This document shows positions 1 to 9,038 of a stretch of 64,000 nucleotides of DNA, in pieces. Numbering within the stretch: the first letter of the stretch is position 1; every line of letters starts with the position of its first letter. Made by a program: the position numbers and the translations under genes. Source of the DNA: JBDHWG01 sp046328525 (GTDB lineage: Bacteria > Chloroflexota > Anaerolineae > Epilineales > JAHCIE01); NCBI GenBank assembly GCA_046328525.1, contig JAXLWK010000003.1, forward strand, positions 1,240,001 through 1,304,000, in the 5' to 3' direction. Under the pieces are notes generated by a model. It was not told the origin of the DNA. It saw nothing but the letters and a program-made list of their open reading frames with translations, and ran no database searches.

Positions 1-446
1 AGGGCAAGACGCTCTTCGTCACCACCCAGTACGTCACCGAAGCCGAGTACTGCGACCGCGTCGGGCTAATCAACGAGGGCCGCCTCATTGCTGACGGGAC
101 GCCGGAGGAGCTGCGGCGGCAGGCGTTCGGCGGTCAGGTGGTCAGCCTGACCTACAGCGGCATGAACTACGACCTCCTGTCGCGGCTCGAAGCCATGCCG
201 GAGGTGGTGGACGGGACGATTGACCGAATCTCGCGCGAAGCGGCGCAGATGGTCGTGGACGACGCAGGGACCGCGATCCCCCTGATTCTGCGGCGGCTCG
301 AAGACGCCGGGATCGGCATGGAGCGGGTGCGCATCACGGAGGAGAAGCCACCCTTCGATGACGTATTCGTGCGCCTGATCGAGCAGGACCGCGCGCGTCC
401 TGAAACGACGGCGGATGAGGAGGTTAGCCATGCGCGGGCTGCTTAA
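1..446 (+). CDS. ABC-2 exporter ATP-binding subunit, 3' part
   Basis: C-terminal part of the ATPase of an ABC-2 type exporter. Reading is in frame from base 3 and about 147 codons are visible; the Walker A, Q-loop and signature motifs lie before the window. The visible part opens with the switch region TTQYVTEAEYCDRV. The EAEYCD stretch after the H-loop is typical of this family, but the residue at the usual switch histidine is Gln. GTPEELRRQ follows, then a tail of roughly 100 residues as in drug-type ABC-2 ATPases. The stop lies 17 bases inside the permease gene, so the two are translationally coupled. Subunit identity is firm; the substrate cannot be read. Confidence 0.88.
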   Translation, partial: GKTLFVTTQYVTEAEYCDRVGLINEGRLIADGTPEELRRQAFGGQVVSLTYSGMNYDLLSRLEAMPEVVDGTIDRISREAAQMVVDDAGTAIPLILRRLEDAGIGMERVRITEEKPPFDDVFVRLIEQDRARPETTADEEVSHARAA

Positions 447-2088
447 GTTCTTCCTGCGCACCTCGGCGTTCGTCGGTAAGGAGATCCGCGAGATCATCCG
501 CCAGCCACGCCTGGTGCTGAGCCTCATCCTGGGGCCGTTCCTCATCCTGGCCCTGTTCGGCATCGGCTATCGCAGCGCGCCGCCCGTGCTGACGACGGTC
601 ATTGTAGTGGCGGAGGATCCGGTGCTCAGCAAGACCGTGCAGCAGTACGCGCCATCCTTTGGCGAGCAGCTCAAGGTTGCGACCGTCCTGCCCAATACCC
701 GGCTCGCCACTCTGTTGACATCCCAGGCCGCGGGCGACACAAGCCAGCGCCAGAGCGCCGCGAATGGCCTCCTGGCGCAGTACAACGCCGATCTTGTGGC
801 CACGTTTCCGCCGGACGCCGCCCGTACCATCGAGAGCGGCAAGGCGGCGCCGTTCGTGATGTATCACAACACCGTGGACCCGATGCGTGACCAGTACGTC
901 GGTTGGTTCGGCAGTGTGTACACCGAAGCCATCAACCGCGTCGTGCTCATGCCCGTGGCGCAGCAGGCGCAAGGCTCGACGGGCAACCTCCAACAGGAGG
1001 TCGCCAACATTCACCAGGCCACCCAGGACACGCGGGCGGCGCTCACGGCAGGGGACCGGGCGCGGGCGGCTCAGTCGGCGCAGCAGATGGACCAGTCCTC
1101 CGGCCAGCTCGTCGCTACCCTCGGCGCGACCGTGGGTCTGCTGGCCGGTGTGCAGTCGAACCTCGGCGGCGGCTCGGTCCAGGACGCCCAAAACGCGCTG
1201 GCCGCAGCGCAACGCCTCCGCCAGCAGAGCGGCGTCGTGAGCCAGTCGCTGGCGGCGTCGAGCGGCAGCGCGTCGCCGGAGCAGCTGAACCAGCTCAGCC
1301 AGATTGAGCGCGACACGGTGGACCTGGACAAAACGCTCGCCACGTTCAACAGCATTCCGCCAGACGTACTCGCCGCGCCCTTCGTCAACAAGACCGAGAA
1401 CGTCGCCGCCATTCGTCCCGACTTTGTGAAGTTCTACGGGCCGGGTGTGCTGGCCCTGCTCCTACAGCACCTAGCTGTGACGATGGCCGCCCTCTCGATC
1501 GTGCGCGAGCGTCAGCTTGGCGCAATCGAGGTCTTCCGCGTCTCGCCCCTGTCGTCGTTCGAGACGCTGCTCGGCAAGTACGTGAGCTTCATGCTCTTCT
1601 CGCTGGTCATCGCCGCCGCCCTGGTCGCCCTACTCGTCTTCGGACTGGGAATCCCCGTCCAGGGCGGGACGTGGCCGCCGACGCCGGAGCACCTGCTGAC
1701 GCTGGCTGCGACCATCGCCGTCCTGATCGCCGCGTCCCTGGGCATCGGCTTCATCATCTCGGCCCTGTCCCAGACAGATAGCCAGGCGGTGCAACTCTCC
1801 ATGATTGTTCTGCTGGCCTCGATTTTCTTCAGCGGCTTCTTTCTGTCGCTAGACTCACTGTACGGCATCTCGCGCGTCGTCGCGTTCCTCCTGCCCGTCA
1901 CCTATGGCATCCGCGCGTTGCAGGCGCTGATGCTGCGCAGCGAGACCCCGGCGCTGCCCGACCTGCCGCGCCTCATGGCCGGCGACGTGGCCGTCTGGTC
2001 GGTGTCGTTCGCCGCGCTCGTCGTGGGGACGATTGTGTTCTTCATTCTGGCCGACCGTTTCCTGGCGCGCACCTTCAAGCGCGCGTAA
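430..2088 (+). CDS. ABC-2 type transporter permease
   Basis: Membrane subunit of the same exporter, 552 residues. One membrane helix lies near residues 30-47. A long extracytoplasmic region follows (about 50-325), rich in Ala and Gln with heptad-like stretches. Five hydrophobic segments fill the C-terminal 220 residues, including the VRERQLGAIEVFRVSPL loop typical of ABC-2 permeases between the second and third helices. This is the YhgE/YhiN-like layout with a large extracellular loop. An ATG at 415 is in frame, but AGGAGG at 418-423 sits 6 bases before the ATG at 430, so I take 430. The gene overlaps the ATPase stop by 17 bases. The substrate is unknown; a drug, lipid or small-molecule efflux role is only a family-level guess. 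Confidence 0.88.
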   Translation: MRGLLKFFLRTSAFVGKEIREIIRQPRLVLSLILGPFLILALFGIGYRSAPPVLTTVIVVAEDPVLSKTVQQYAPSFGEQLKVATVLPNTRLATLLTSQAAGDTSQRQSAANGLLAQYNADLVATFPPDAARTIESGKAAPFVMYHNTVDPMRDQYVGWFGSVYTEAINRVVLMPVAQQAQGSTGNLQQEVANIHQATQDTRAALTAGDRARAAQSAQQMDQSSGQLVATLGATVGLLAGVQSNLGGGSVQDAQNALAAAQRLRQQSGVVSQSLAASSGSASPEQLNQLSQIERDTVDLDKTLATFNSIPPDVLAAPFVNKTENVAAIRPDFVKFYGPGVLALLLQHLAVTMAALSIVRERQLGAIEVFRVSPLSSFETLLGKYVSFMLFSLVIAAALVALLVFGLGIPVQGGTWPPTPEHLLTLAATIAVLIAASLGIGFIISALSQTDSQAVQLSMIVLLASIFFSGFFLSLDSLYGISRVVAFLLPVTYGIRALQALMLRSETPALPDLPRLMAGDVAVWSVSFAALVVGTIVFFILADRFLARTFKRA

Positions 2089-2302
2089 CGCGCACCACCT
2101 GGCAACGGATAGCCATGGGCGACCGCCTGCCAACAGCGCCGACATAAGAAGCCTGCTCAACCAGGCTTTCGGGTCGCGCGAAGAAGATAGCAACGCCAAG
2201 GCGCAAAGAAAGCCAACGGGGGTTCTCCCCCTTTGCGTCTTTGCCCCTTTGCGTTTCCATCTCTCCTCATCCGAGCCCCCTGAAGAGGGCTTCGTTCGTT
2301 TA

Positions 2303-2324
2303 GCCTGGCACTTGAGTGCCAGGC
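2303..2324. repeat. perfect hairpin, 10-bp stem
   Basis: GCCTGGCACT and AGTGCCAGGC pair perfectly around a TG loop. It is not followed by a clear T-run, so it is recorded as an intergenic palindrome rather than a terminator. Confidence 0.6.
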
Positions 2325-2477
2325 GACGGCTGGGCGCGTCATGCCCGTAGCCTGGGCGCCGTCGCTGCGAGGACGACGATAGGAGGACGAAGCAGCCTCC
2401 CGCTTAGCAAGGGCGGTGCCATCCCCGCATGAGCCGGGGCCGATGCAAGGGCGGGAGATTGCTTCGCTGCGCTGCTC

Positions 2478-2600
2478 AGAAACTTCACGCCCCGCTGTCA
2501 TGCTGAGCCTTCGGCTCAGCATCCCCCGGCGCTCTGGGGGCCCTTCGCGCTGCTCAGAGCTTGCCCTGAGCCTGCCGAAGGGGCGACAGCTGAAGTTTCT
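2478..2600. repeat. MITE-like dispersed repeat, copy 1 (family A)
   Basis: A 123-bp block bounded by 10-bp inverted repeats (AGAAACTTCA at 2478-2487, TGAAGTTTCT at 2591-2600). Its reverse complement reads TGTCGCCCCTTCGGCAGG, CTCAGGGCAAGCTCTGAGC, CGAAGGGCCC, then GCTCAGCATGACAG. The same order of words recurs at 11852-11947 and, shortened, at 49716-49785. No coding capacity. Confidence 0.75.
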
Positions 2601-2759
2601 TGTGTCGGCGCATGCCGCCACATGGCATTGAGGTCTCGCAATGACAGCCAGGCTGTGTTCTTGTGTCGGCGCATGCCGTCGCAGCGGTCGCGTTCCCCCG
2701 CGTTACCGCCCGGCGGTCAGTGACCCACGTTCGGCGCTACCCGCGCTCCCCCCTGACGC

Positions 2760-2788
2760 TTGACAACTCTACCCGGCGGGTCTATCCT
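2760..2788 (+). promoter_or_regulatory. sigma-70-like promoter
   Basis: TTGACA (2760-2765), a 17-base spacer and TATCCT (2783-2788), about 40 bases before the membrane protein at 2827. Confidence 0.55.
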
Positions 2789-2826
2789 CACCCCCAGCAG
2801 CGCGATTACCCTCACCTGGAGCAATC

Positions 2827-3681
2827 ATGTCCCAGAGCGCGAGCGTGGGTGGCCCAGGCTACGCGGCCAGCGAGCTACGGACGAAGTTCATCGAGCTTGA
2901 GTATCGCTATCTCATCGAGTCGAGCTTCCACTCTGACGACCTGCGCAACCAGATCATCCAGTTCTACCTGCTCGTCGCCGGCATCGCGGCGACGGCCATC
3001 GTCGGGCTAGCGCAACTGGCGTCCAAGCCGAGTACAACACCGGTCGGTGTGCCTGACTTTCCGGTCTGGAGCTATAGCACCCTGGCCTTCTTTGTCGGGC
3101 TGGTCGGCGTCGCCTTGATCCCCATCTTCGTGCGGCTGCGGCGGGTCGTGATCGAGTGTCTTCAGGGCACCGTGCTGCTGAAGGGCTACGTCGAGCAGAC
3201 GCTGGGCGCCGAGGGCCACGCGCAGTTCGGGGCGGCGATGATCTGGGATACGGTCAGCCTGCCAACCGACGAGCACTACGCGACCGCGTCGTTCGTGCTC
3301 ATCTTCGTGGTCATGCTCCTCGACAGCGCCATGTTCTGCCTTGGGCTGACGCTCGCCCGTCCGGCCTGGCTGTCGTGGGAAGCCTGGGGGCTGTGGAGCC
3401 TGGGCGTCAGCATCCTCGTGTTGACGGCCCAGGTCATCATCTACCGATTGCTGCTCTACCGCGAGCTGCGGCGCGCCATGGCCTCGGACCGACTCGCCGA
3501 CAAGTGGGCGGCGCTCGAGCTGACGCCAAAAGCCGCGACGCGCCTGGCGCCGCCTCGCATCCTCCGCCCTATCGTGACAGCCGCTCTCGTGGGCGGCGCG
3601 GTGGTGCTACTGTGCGCCGCTGCCGCCTTCGTGTTCACTGTGCGCGACGTGCTTGCGGTCATCTACTACTCACTCACTTGA
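2827..3681 (+). CDS. hypothetical multi-pass membrane protein
   Basis: 284 residues, function not recognised. A polar N-terminal segment contains KFIELEYRYLIESSFHSDD. Two hydrophobic stretches follow at about 42-60 and 80-105, then a soluble stretch, two further helices near 155-178 and 185-205, a basic loop, and a last helix near 245-270. No signal peptide or catalytic motif is seen. It is preceded by a promoter at 2760 and its TGA is followed by AGGAGG serving the next gene, so the two are probably co-transcribed. Remote relatives of this type (four to five helices with an acidic/aromatic N-terminal motif) are found as uncharacterised membrane proteins; nothing ties it to a process. Confidence 0.75.
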   Translation: MSQSASVGGPGYAASELRTKFIELEYRYLIESSFHSDDLRNQIIQFYLLVAGIAATAIVGLAQLASKPSTTPVGVPDFPVWSYSTLAFFVGLVGVALIPIFVRLRRVVIECLQGTVLLKGYVEQTLGAEGHAQFGAAMIWDTVSLPTDEHYATASFVLIFVVMLLDSAMFCLGLTLARPAWLSWEAWGLWSLGVSILVLTAQVIIYRLLLYRELRRAMASDRLADKWAALELTPKAATRLAPPRILRPIVTAALVGGAVVLLCAAAAFVFTVRDVLAVIYYSLT

Positions 3682-3692
3682 GGAGGTTCACC

Positions 3693-4694
3693 GTGTCCCG
3701 TCCCGTGACTCTGTTTACCGGCCAGTGGGCCGATCTTCCGCTGGAAACGGTGGCGCAGAAAGCAAGCGCCTGGGGCTTCGACGGCCTGGAGTTGGCGTGT
3801 TGGGGCGACCACTTCGAGGTGGACAAAGCCCTCGCCGACCCGGGCTACGTCCAGTCGCGCCGCGAGATCCTCGACCGTTATGGCCTGGGGTGCTGGGCCA
3901 TCGGCAACCACCTCGTCGGTCAGTGCGTCTGCGACCCGATTGATGCGCGGCATCGAGGCGTCCTGACCGCCGACGTCTGGGGCGACGGCGAGCCGGAGGG
4001 CGTGCGTCAGCGCGCCGCGCAGCGCATGGCCGACACGGCGCGGGCGGCCGCGCGTCTCGGCGTCGAGGTTGTCACAGGCTTCACCGGATCGAACATCTGG
4101 ACGCTGCTGTACTCCTTCCCACCGAATGACTTTGCCGTCGTCGAGGCCGGCTACCAGGATTTCGCAGACCGCTGGAACCCTATCCTGGACGTGTACCAGC
4201 AGGAGGGCGTGCGGTTCGGTCTCGAAGTCCATCCCACGGAGATCGCCTACGACTTCGTGACGACGCGCAAGGCCCTCGATGCCCTGGGCTGGCGGCCGGA
4301 GTTCGGCATCAACCTGGACCCGAGCCACTTTGCGCACCAGTTCCTCGACGCCGCCGCGTTCGCCGAGGAGTTCGCCGAGCGCATCTACCACGTGCACGTC
4401 AAGGACTCCAAGAAGTACCTCAATGGGCGGCGCAGCATCCTCGGCTCGCACATCAACTTCGGCGAGCGCGAGCGCGGCTGGGACTTTGTGTCGCCCGGCC
4501 ACGGCGACGTAGACTTCGAGGCGCTGTTCCGCGCCCTCAACCGCATCGGCTACCAGGGGCCACTGTCCATCGAGTGGGAGGATTCCGGGATGGACCGCGA
4601 CTGGGGCGCGCCCGATGCTCTCGCTTTCGTGCGCCGGACGGACTTTGCCCCGTCGTCCGTCGCTTTTGATGCAGCTTTCCAACGCAAAGAGTGA
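3693..4694 (+). CDS. sugar phosphate isomerase/epimerase-like TIM barrel
   Basis: 333 residues of the xylose-isomerase-like TIM-barrel superfamily (AP_endonuc_2 fold), which isomerises or epimerises sugars or sugar phosphates using a divalent metal. Typical strands are visible: GFDGLELACWGDHFEVD near the N-terminus, a metal-ligand-type Glu in FGLEVHPTEIAYD, NLDPSHFAHQ, and YHVHVKDSKKYLN. SIEWEDSGMDRDWG near the end supplies the last conserved Glu. The start is GTG at 3693 with AGGAGG at 3681-3686 overlapping the previous stop; the frame stays open upstream but has no site. gnd follows after 16 bases, suggesting a sugar-catabolism transcription unit. The substrate is not deducible. Confidence 0.85.
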   Translation: MSRPVTLFTGQWADLPLETVAQKASAWGFDGLELACWGDHFEVDKALADPGYVQSRREILDRYGLGCWAIGNHLVGQCVCDPIDARHRGVLTADVWGDGEPEGVRQRAAQRMADTARAAARLGVEVVTGFTGSNIWTLLYSFPPNDFAVVEAGYQDFADRWNPILDVYQQEGVRFGLEVHPTEIAYDFVTTRKALDALGWRPEFGINLDPSHFAHQFLDAAAFAEEFAERIYHVHVKDSKKYLNGRRSILGSHINFGERERGWDFVSPGHGDVDFEALFRALNRIGYQGPLSIEWEDSGMDRDWGAPDALAFVRRTDFAPSSVAFDAAFQRKE

Positions 4695-4710
4695 CTCAAG
4701 GAGAGGCCAC

Positions 4711-6174
4711 GTGACACAGGCGGACATCGGCTTGATTGGGCTGGCCGTCATGGGCCAGAATCTCGTGCTGAACATGAACGACCATGGCTTCGTCGTCGCC
4801 GTGTTCAACCGTACCACCTCCGTCATGGAGGACTTCCTGGCGGGCAACGCCAAAGGCACGCAGGTCATCGGCGCGACAACGTTGCCCGAGCTTGTGTCGC
4901 TGCTGAAGCGCCCGCGCCGCGTGATGCTCCTGGTGAAGGCCGGCCAGCCGGTGGACGACTTCATCGAGAAGCTCATCCCGCTGCTGGAGCCGGGCGACAT
5001 CATCACAGACGGCGGCAACTCGAACTACGAGGACACCATCCGCCGCACGGCGTATGTCGAGAGCAAGGGGCTGCTGTACGTGGGGAGCGGGGTCTCCGGC
5101 GGCGAGGAGGGGGCGCGGCACGGGCCGTCGCTCATGCCCGGTGGCTCACCGGCGGCGTGGCCGCACATCCAGCCCATCTTCCAGGCGGTCGCGGCGAAGG
5201 TGCCGGAGGGGGACCCGAACGGCGCCCCGTGCTGCGACTGGGTGGGCGAGAACGGCGCGGGCCACTTCGTGAAGATGGTCCACAACGGCATCGAGTACGG
5301 CGACATGCAGATCATCGCCGAGGCCTACCATCTCATGAAGGAGGGCCTGGGGCTGAGCAACGATGAGATGAGCGCGGTCTTCGACGCCTGGAACCGCACC
5401 GAGCTTGAGTCGTACCTGATCGAGATCACGCGCGACATCCTCGCCTACCGCGATGAGACCGGCGTGGCCGTCGTGGACGTGATTCTCGACAGCGCCGGGC
5501 AGAAGGGCACCGGGAAGTGGACGGTCGTCTCCTCCCTGGACCAGGGCATCCCGCTGACGCTCATCGGCGAGGCTGTCTACGCTCGCTTCCTCTCGGCGCT
5601 GGTCGAGCAGCGCGCGGCGGCCTCCAAAGTCCTGACCGGCCCCGACGCGCGTTACACCGGCAACCGCGCGGCGCTCCTGGACGATCTGCGCCAGGCGGTC
5701 TTCGCCGCGAAGATTATGTCGTATACCCAGGGGTACATGCTGATGCAGGCGGCTGCCAGGAGCTACGGCTGGAACCTCAACCTCGGCGGCATCGCCCTGA
5801 TGTGGCGGGGAGGGTGCATCATCCGCTCGGTCTTCCTCGGCAAGATCAAGGACGCCTTCGACGCCGACCCGAACCTGGGCAACCTGCTTTTCGCGCCCTA
5901 TTTCCGCGACGCAGTCGAGGCGTCCCAGGCCGGCTGGCGGCGCGTCGTCGCGGCCACGGTGGCGCTCGGCATCCCGGCGCCCGCCATGAGCAGCGCCCTG
6001 GCGTTCTACGACGGCTATCGGCGCGAGCGGCTGGCCGCCAACCTGACCCAGGCCCAGCGCGACTACTTCGGCGCGCACACCTACGAGCGCATTGACCGCC
6101 CGCGCGACGAGTTCTTCCACACGAACTGGACGGGCACAGGCGGGAACGTCACCGCGCGGGCATACAAAGCATAG
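4711..6174 (+). CDS. gnd: 6-phosphogluconate dehydrogenase, decarboxylating
   Basis: 487 residues, full length. It oxidises 6-phosphogluconate to ribulose-5-phosphate with NADP+ and release of CO2 in the cytosolic oxidative pentose phosphate pathway. The Rossmann motif GLAVMGQNLVLNMNDHG is at residues ~8-24, with GGNSNYEDTIRR, the substrate loop GSGVSGGEEGARHGPSLMPG, the catalytic KMVHNGIEYGDMQ, and the C-terminal tail TGTGGNVTARAYKA. The GTG start at 4711 has AAGGAG at 4699-4704. Its product is one step from the RuBP made by the prk/RuBisCO operon in the same window. A 36-bp palindrome begins at the last base of the stop. Confidence 0.97.
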   Translation: MTQADIGLIGLAVMGQNLVLNMNDHGFVVAVFNRTTSVMEDFLAGNAKGTQVIGATTLPELVSLLKRPRRVMLLVKAGQPVDDFIEKLIPLLEPGDIITDGGNSNYEDTIRRTAYVESKGLLYVGSGVSGGEEGARHGPSLMPGGSPAAWPHIQPIFQAVAAKVPEGDPNGAPCCDWVGENGAGHFVKMVHNGIEYGDMQIIAEAYHLMKEGLGLSNDEMSAVFDAWNRTELESYLIEITRDILAYRDETGVAVVDVILDSAGQKGTGKWTVVSSLDQGIPLTLIGEAVYARFLSALVEQRAAASKVLTGPDARYTGNRAALLDDLRQAVFAAKIMSYTQGYMLMQAAARSYGWNLNLGGIALMWRGGCIIRSVFLGKIKDAFDADPNLGNLLFAPYFRDAVEASQAGWRRVVAATVALGIPAPAMSSALAFYDGYRRERLAANLTQAQRDYFGAHTYERIDRPRDEFFHTNWTGTGGNVTARAYKA

Positions 6175-6209
6175 AGGGTAGAGACGCGGTATACCGCGTC
6201 TCTACCCTC
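6174..6209. terminator. 36-bp perfect palindrome, likely two-way terminator
   Basis: GAGGGTAGAGACGCGGTA is followed directly by its reverse complement. It starts on the gnd stop and lies between convergent genes. There is no long T-run, so termination is inferred from position and symmetry. Confidence 0.55.
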
Positions 6210-6228
6210 GTTGTTGCCGCATTCGGCG

Positions 6229-6257
6229 GTAGGGGCAGGTTTGAAACCTGCCCCTAC
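6229..6257. repeat. 29-bp palindromic repeat (family B), copy 1
   Basis: GTAGGGGCAGGTTT, a single G, then the reverse complement. The identical 29 bases occur at 34932-34960. Both copies sit in the gap between two convergent genes. Confidence 0.85.
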
Positions 6258-6259
6258 TT

Positions 6260-9013
6260 TCAGCGGCGTGCGTCGAGCTGCGCCTTCAGCCATTTCTTGT
6301 CGGCCGGCAGGTTGTAGCAGCGAACGCCCGTCGCGTTGTAGATTGCGTTGACGATGGCAGGCGCGGTGGGGATCGAAGCCAACTCCCCAACACCCTTCGC
6401 TCCGTAGGGGCCGTCCGTCGTCTCGTGCTCGACGAAGAACGTGATCACCTCCGGCGTCTGGTCAATGGTGGGCAGGTTGCATTTGAACAAGGAGTCGGTC
6501 AGCACCTTGCCCTCCTGCATCACGAAATTCTCCTGCAACGCCATGCCCAGCCCCATCGAGATGCTGCCCTCGACCTGCCCCAACAGCGCCAGCGGGTTCA
6601 TCACGCGGCCCACGTCGCACGCGGCGATGACCTTGAGCACCTTCGTCTCGCCGGTCTTGACGTCCACCTCGACCAGGGCCGCCTGCGCGCCGAACCCGAA
6701 GGCGAAGTGCTGGTACTGCTCGGTGGACGGCGCGACATACTGATAGCGAATGCAGGGCGTGCGGCCCTCGCGTTGTGCCGCCGTCACCACCGCATCCAGC
6801 CCCACAGCGTGGCCGTTGCTGCTCACGCGGCCGTTGGCGAAAACGAGAGTGTCGGGGTGGGCGTCGAGGATCTCTGCCGCCGTCTGGCTCAGCAGGGCGC
6901 GCACCTCGCGGCTCGCGTGGCGGGCGGCGTTGCCGGTGACATAGGTCTGGCGCGAGGCCGTCGTCGCCTGGCCGTCCGGCGTCAGGTCCGTGTCGGAGAG
7001 CAGCACGTCCACGCGCTCGTATGGGACGCCCAGCTCCTCGGCGACGATCTGCGCCAGCACCGTCGGCAGGCCCTGGCCGATCTCGGCCGCGCCCGCGCGG
7101 ACAATCGCACGCCCGTTGGCGAACACCTCGACCTCGGCCCCGGCGGCGTCATACGCGCCGCTGCCGTAGCCCGTGTTCTTGTAGGCGCACGCCATGCCCC
7201 ACGCCCGCCGCTTGTCGCCCTCAACCGGCACGAAGTCGCTGTGCTTCGCCATCTCGGCCGCCACCAGCTCCAGCGCCTCGCGCAGGCCGCAGCTCTCGTT
7301 GAGCACCTGGCCGGCCAGGGTCTTCTTGCCGTAGTCGAGGATGTTCTTGCGGCGCATCTCCAGCGGCGAGATGCCCAGCGCCTCGGCCAGCACGTCCATC
7401 TGCACTTCCATGGCGAACCCGCTCTGGGTGACGCCGAAGCCGCGGAACGCCCCCGACGGCACGTTGTTGGTGTACATGGCGTAGGTGTTCACCTCGACGT
7501 TCGGTACCTCGTTCGGCCCGGCGGCGTGGGTCGTCGTGCGCAGCATGACGTGGTTGCTCAGGCTGGCGTACGCCCCGCCGTCCCCGTAGACCTCGACCTC
7601 GTGCGCCACAAGCGTGCCGTCGCGCTTCGCGCCGGTTTTCATGCGAATCACCGTTGCGTGGCGCTTCGGGTGCACCAGGAGCGACTCCTTGCGGCTGAAC
7701 ACCATCTTGACCGGGCGCCCGGTCGCCCACGCGCCGAGCGCAACGAGAACCTGCACCGAGACGTCTTCCTTGCCGCCGAAGCCGCCGCCGATGAGACAGT
7801 TGATCACGCGAATGCGGTCCTCCGGCACGTTCAGCGTCGCCGCGATCTGGCTGCGGTCGCTGAAGGGAATCTGCCCGCCGCAGTAGACAGTGATGCGCCC
7901 GTCGTCGCCCGGCACGGCCAGCCCCGCCTCCGGCTCGATGAAGCCGTGTTCGACGGTCTGCGTTGTGTACTCCCGCTCGACGACGACGTCTGCCTCGGCG
8001 AAGCCCTTCGCCAGGTCGCCGTTCTGCAGGTGGAAGTGGGCCAGGAAGTTGCCGTGGGCGCCGTGGCCGAAGCGCTCGACGTTCTCGTGGATGGTGGGCG
8101 CGTCAGGGCGCGCGGCCTCTTTCGGGCCGGTCACGACGGGCAGCGGCTCGTACTCGACGCGAATCAGCTTCAGCGCCTCTTGCGCGGTCTCCTCCGTTTC
8201 GGCCACGACCAGCGCCACTGCGTCACCGACGTAGCGCACCTTGTCGTAGCACAGCACCGGCCAGTCAATCTCGTGGACGCCGCAATCCTTGCGGCCGGGG
8301 ATGTCGTCGGCCGTCAGCACGGCCACGACGCCGGGTAGCGCCCTGGCCGCCGCCACATCCACGCTCAGCAGACGCGCGTGAGCGTACTGGCTGCGCAACG
8401 CCTTCGCGTGCAGCATCCCCTCGACGTAGAGATCGTCGGCATAGAGGCCCTTGCCCGTCACCTTTGCCACGGCGTCCGGGCGCGGCATCGGGCGGCTAAT
8501 GGCCTTGAGCGGGTTCTTGACCGCCGGCAGCGGCGGCGTCGGCTGACCGGCGGCCTGCTGAACGGCGCGCACGATGGCGTTGTGGCCGGTGCAGCGGCAG
8601 ATGTTCCAGCGGTGGCCGTCGTAGATCTCTGCCAGGGAGGGGTTGGGGTTCTTCTCCAGCAGGGCGATGGTGGACATGATGAAGCCCGGCGTGCAGAAGC
8701 CGCACTGTACCGCGCCCTGGTCAATGTACGCCTGCTGCGCCGGATGCAGGCTGCACCCGTCCGGGGCCTGGATGCCCTCGATGGTGGTGATGTCGGCGCC
8801 GTCGGCGCGCCGCATCTGCACCAGGCACGACCGCACCGCCTCGCCGTCCTTGACGACCATGCAGCTCCCGCAGTGGCCGGTGGCGCAGCCGTCCTTGACA
8901 CCGGTCAGGCCAAGCTGATCGCGCAGCACATCCATCAAGTAACTCTTCGGCGACGCGGTCACCTGGTGGCTTTGCCCGTTCACGGTCAGAGTGTAAATCT
9001 GTTTGTCTGACAT
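6260..9013 (-). CDS. xanthine dehydrogenase-family molybdenum hydroxylase, fused 2Fe-2S and MoCo domains
   Basis: 917 residues. The first ~150 carry two [2Fe-2S] sites: GCATGHCGSC plus a later Cys, and QCGFCTPGF with CRCTGHN. The rest is the molybdopterin-binding part: VAKVTGKGLYADDLYVEG, IGGGFGGKED, SGAFRGFGVTQ, and at the C-terminus GAKGVGELASIPTAPA with the catalytic Glu. The layout and length match the Mop-type aldehyde oxidoreductase of sulfate reducers, which lacks an FAD domain; no FAD (medium) subunit gene is adjacent. Xanthine, aldehyde or aromatic substrates are all possible. GTG and ATG codons lie upstream, but GGGAGGG at 9022-9028 is best placed for ATG 9013. An LLM flavoprotein gene lies 25 bases upstream on the same strand. 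Confidence 0.92.
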   Translation of the reverse strand: MSDKQIYTLTVNGQSHQVTASPKSYLMDVLRDQLGLTGVKDGCATGHCGSCMVVKDGEAVRSCLVQMRRADGADITTIEGIQAPDGCSLHPAQQAYIDQGAVQCGFCTPGFIMSTIALLEKNPNPSLAEIYDGHRWNICRCTGHNAIVRAVQQAAGQPTPPLPAVKNPLKAISRPMPRPDAVAKVTGKGLYADDLYVEGMLHAKALRSQYAHARLLSVDVAAARALPGVVAVLTADDIPGRKDCGVHEIDWPVLCYDKVRYVGDAVALVVAETEETAQEALKLIRVEYEPLPVVTGPKEAARPDAPTIHENVERFGHGAHGNFLAHFHLQNGDLAKGFAEADVVVEREYTTQTVEHGFIEPEAGLAVPGDDGRITVYCGGQIPFSDRSQIAATLNVPEDRIRVINCLIGGGFGGKEDVSVQVLVALGAWATGRPVKMVFSRKESLLVHPKRHATVIRMKTGAKRDGTLVAHEVEVYGDGGAYASLSNHVMLRTTTHAAGPNEVPNVEVNTYAMYTNNVPSGAFRGFGVTQSGFAMEVQMDVLAEALGISPLEMRRKNILDYGKKTLAGQVLNESCGLREALELVAAEMAKHSDFVPVEGDKRRAWGMACAYKNTGYGSGAYDAAGAEVEVFANGRAIVRAGAAEIGQGLPTVLAQIVAEELGVPYERVDVLLSDTDLTPDGQATTASRQTYVTGNAARHASREVRALLSQTAAEILDAHPDTLVFANGRVSSNGHAVGLDAVVTAAQREGRTPCIRYQYVAPSTEQYQHFAFGFGAQAALVEVDVKTGETKVLKVIAACDVGRVMNPLALLGQVEGSISMGLGMALQENFVMQEGKVLTDSLFKCNLPTIDQTPEVITFFVEHETTDGPYGAKGVGELASIPTAPAIVNAIYNATGVRCYNLPADKKWLKAQLDARR

Positions 9014-9038
9014 GGTCATCACCCTCCCAGCATAGGTA

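Larger units (their letters stand above)
2089..2826. other. 738-base gap filled with short palindromic repeats
   Basis: I see no credible gene here. The gap holds a GGGGG-TTCT-CCCCC hairpin (2218-2231), a 10-bp stem with a 2-base loop (2303-2324) and a MITE-like repeat (2478-2600) with relatives elsewhere in the window. It also holds low-complexity text rich in GCTTCGCTGCGC-type words, and a promoter for the next gene near its right end. The open frames in it lack ribosome binding sites and mirror the repeats. Confidence 0.7.

Noticed and set aside
2157..2621. Open reading frames in the repeat-filled gap
   Set aside because: No ribosome site, compositional match to palindromic repeats, overlapping frames on both strands; treated as non-coding.
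3156..3692. 5' extension of the sugar isomerase frame
   Set aside because: It overlaps the membrane protein gene in another frame and encodes Arg/Gly-rich nonsense; the true start is GTG 3693 with AGGAGG.
6425..8338. Long plus-strand frame opposite the molybdenum hydroxylase
   Set aside because: A mirror frame typical of GC-rich coding DNA: His/Arg/Val rich, no recognisable domain.
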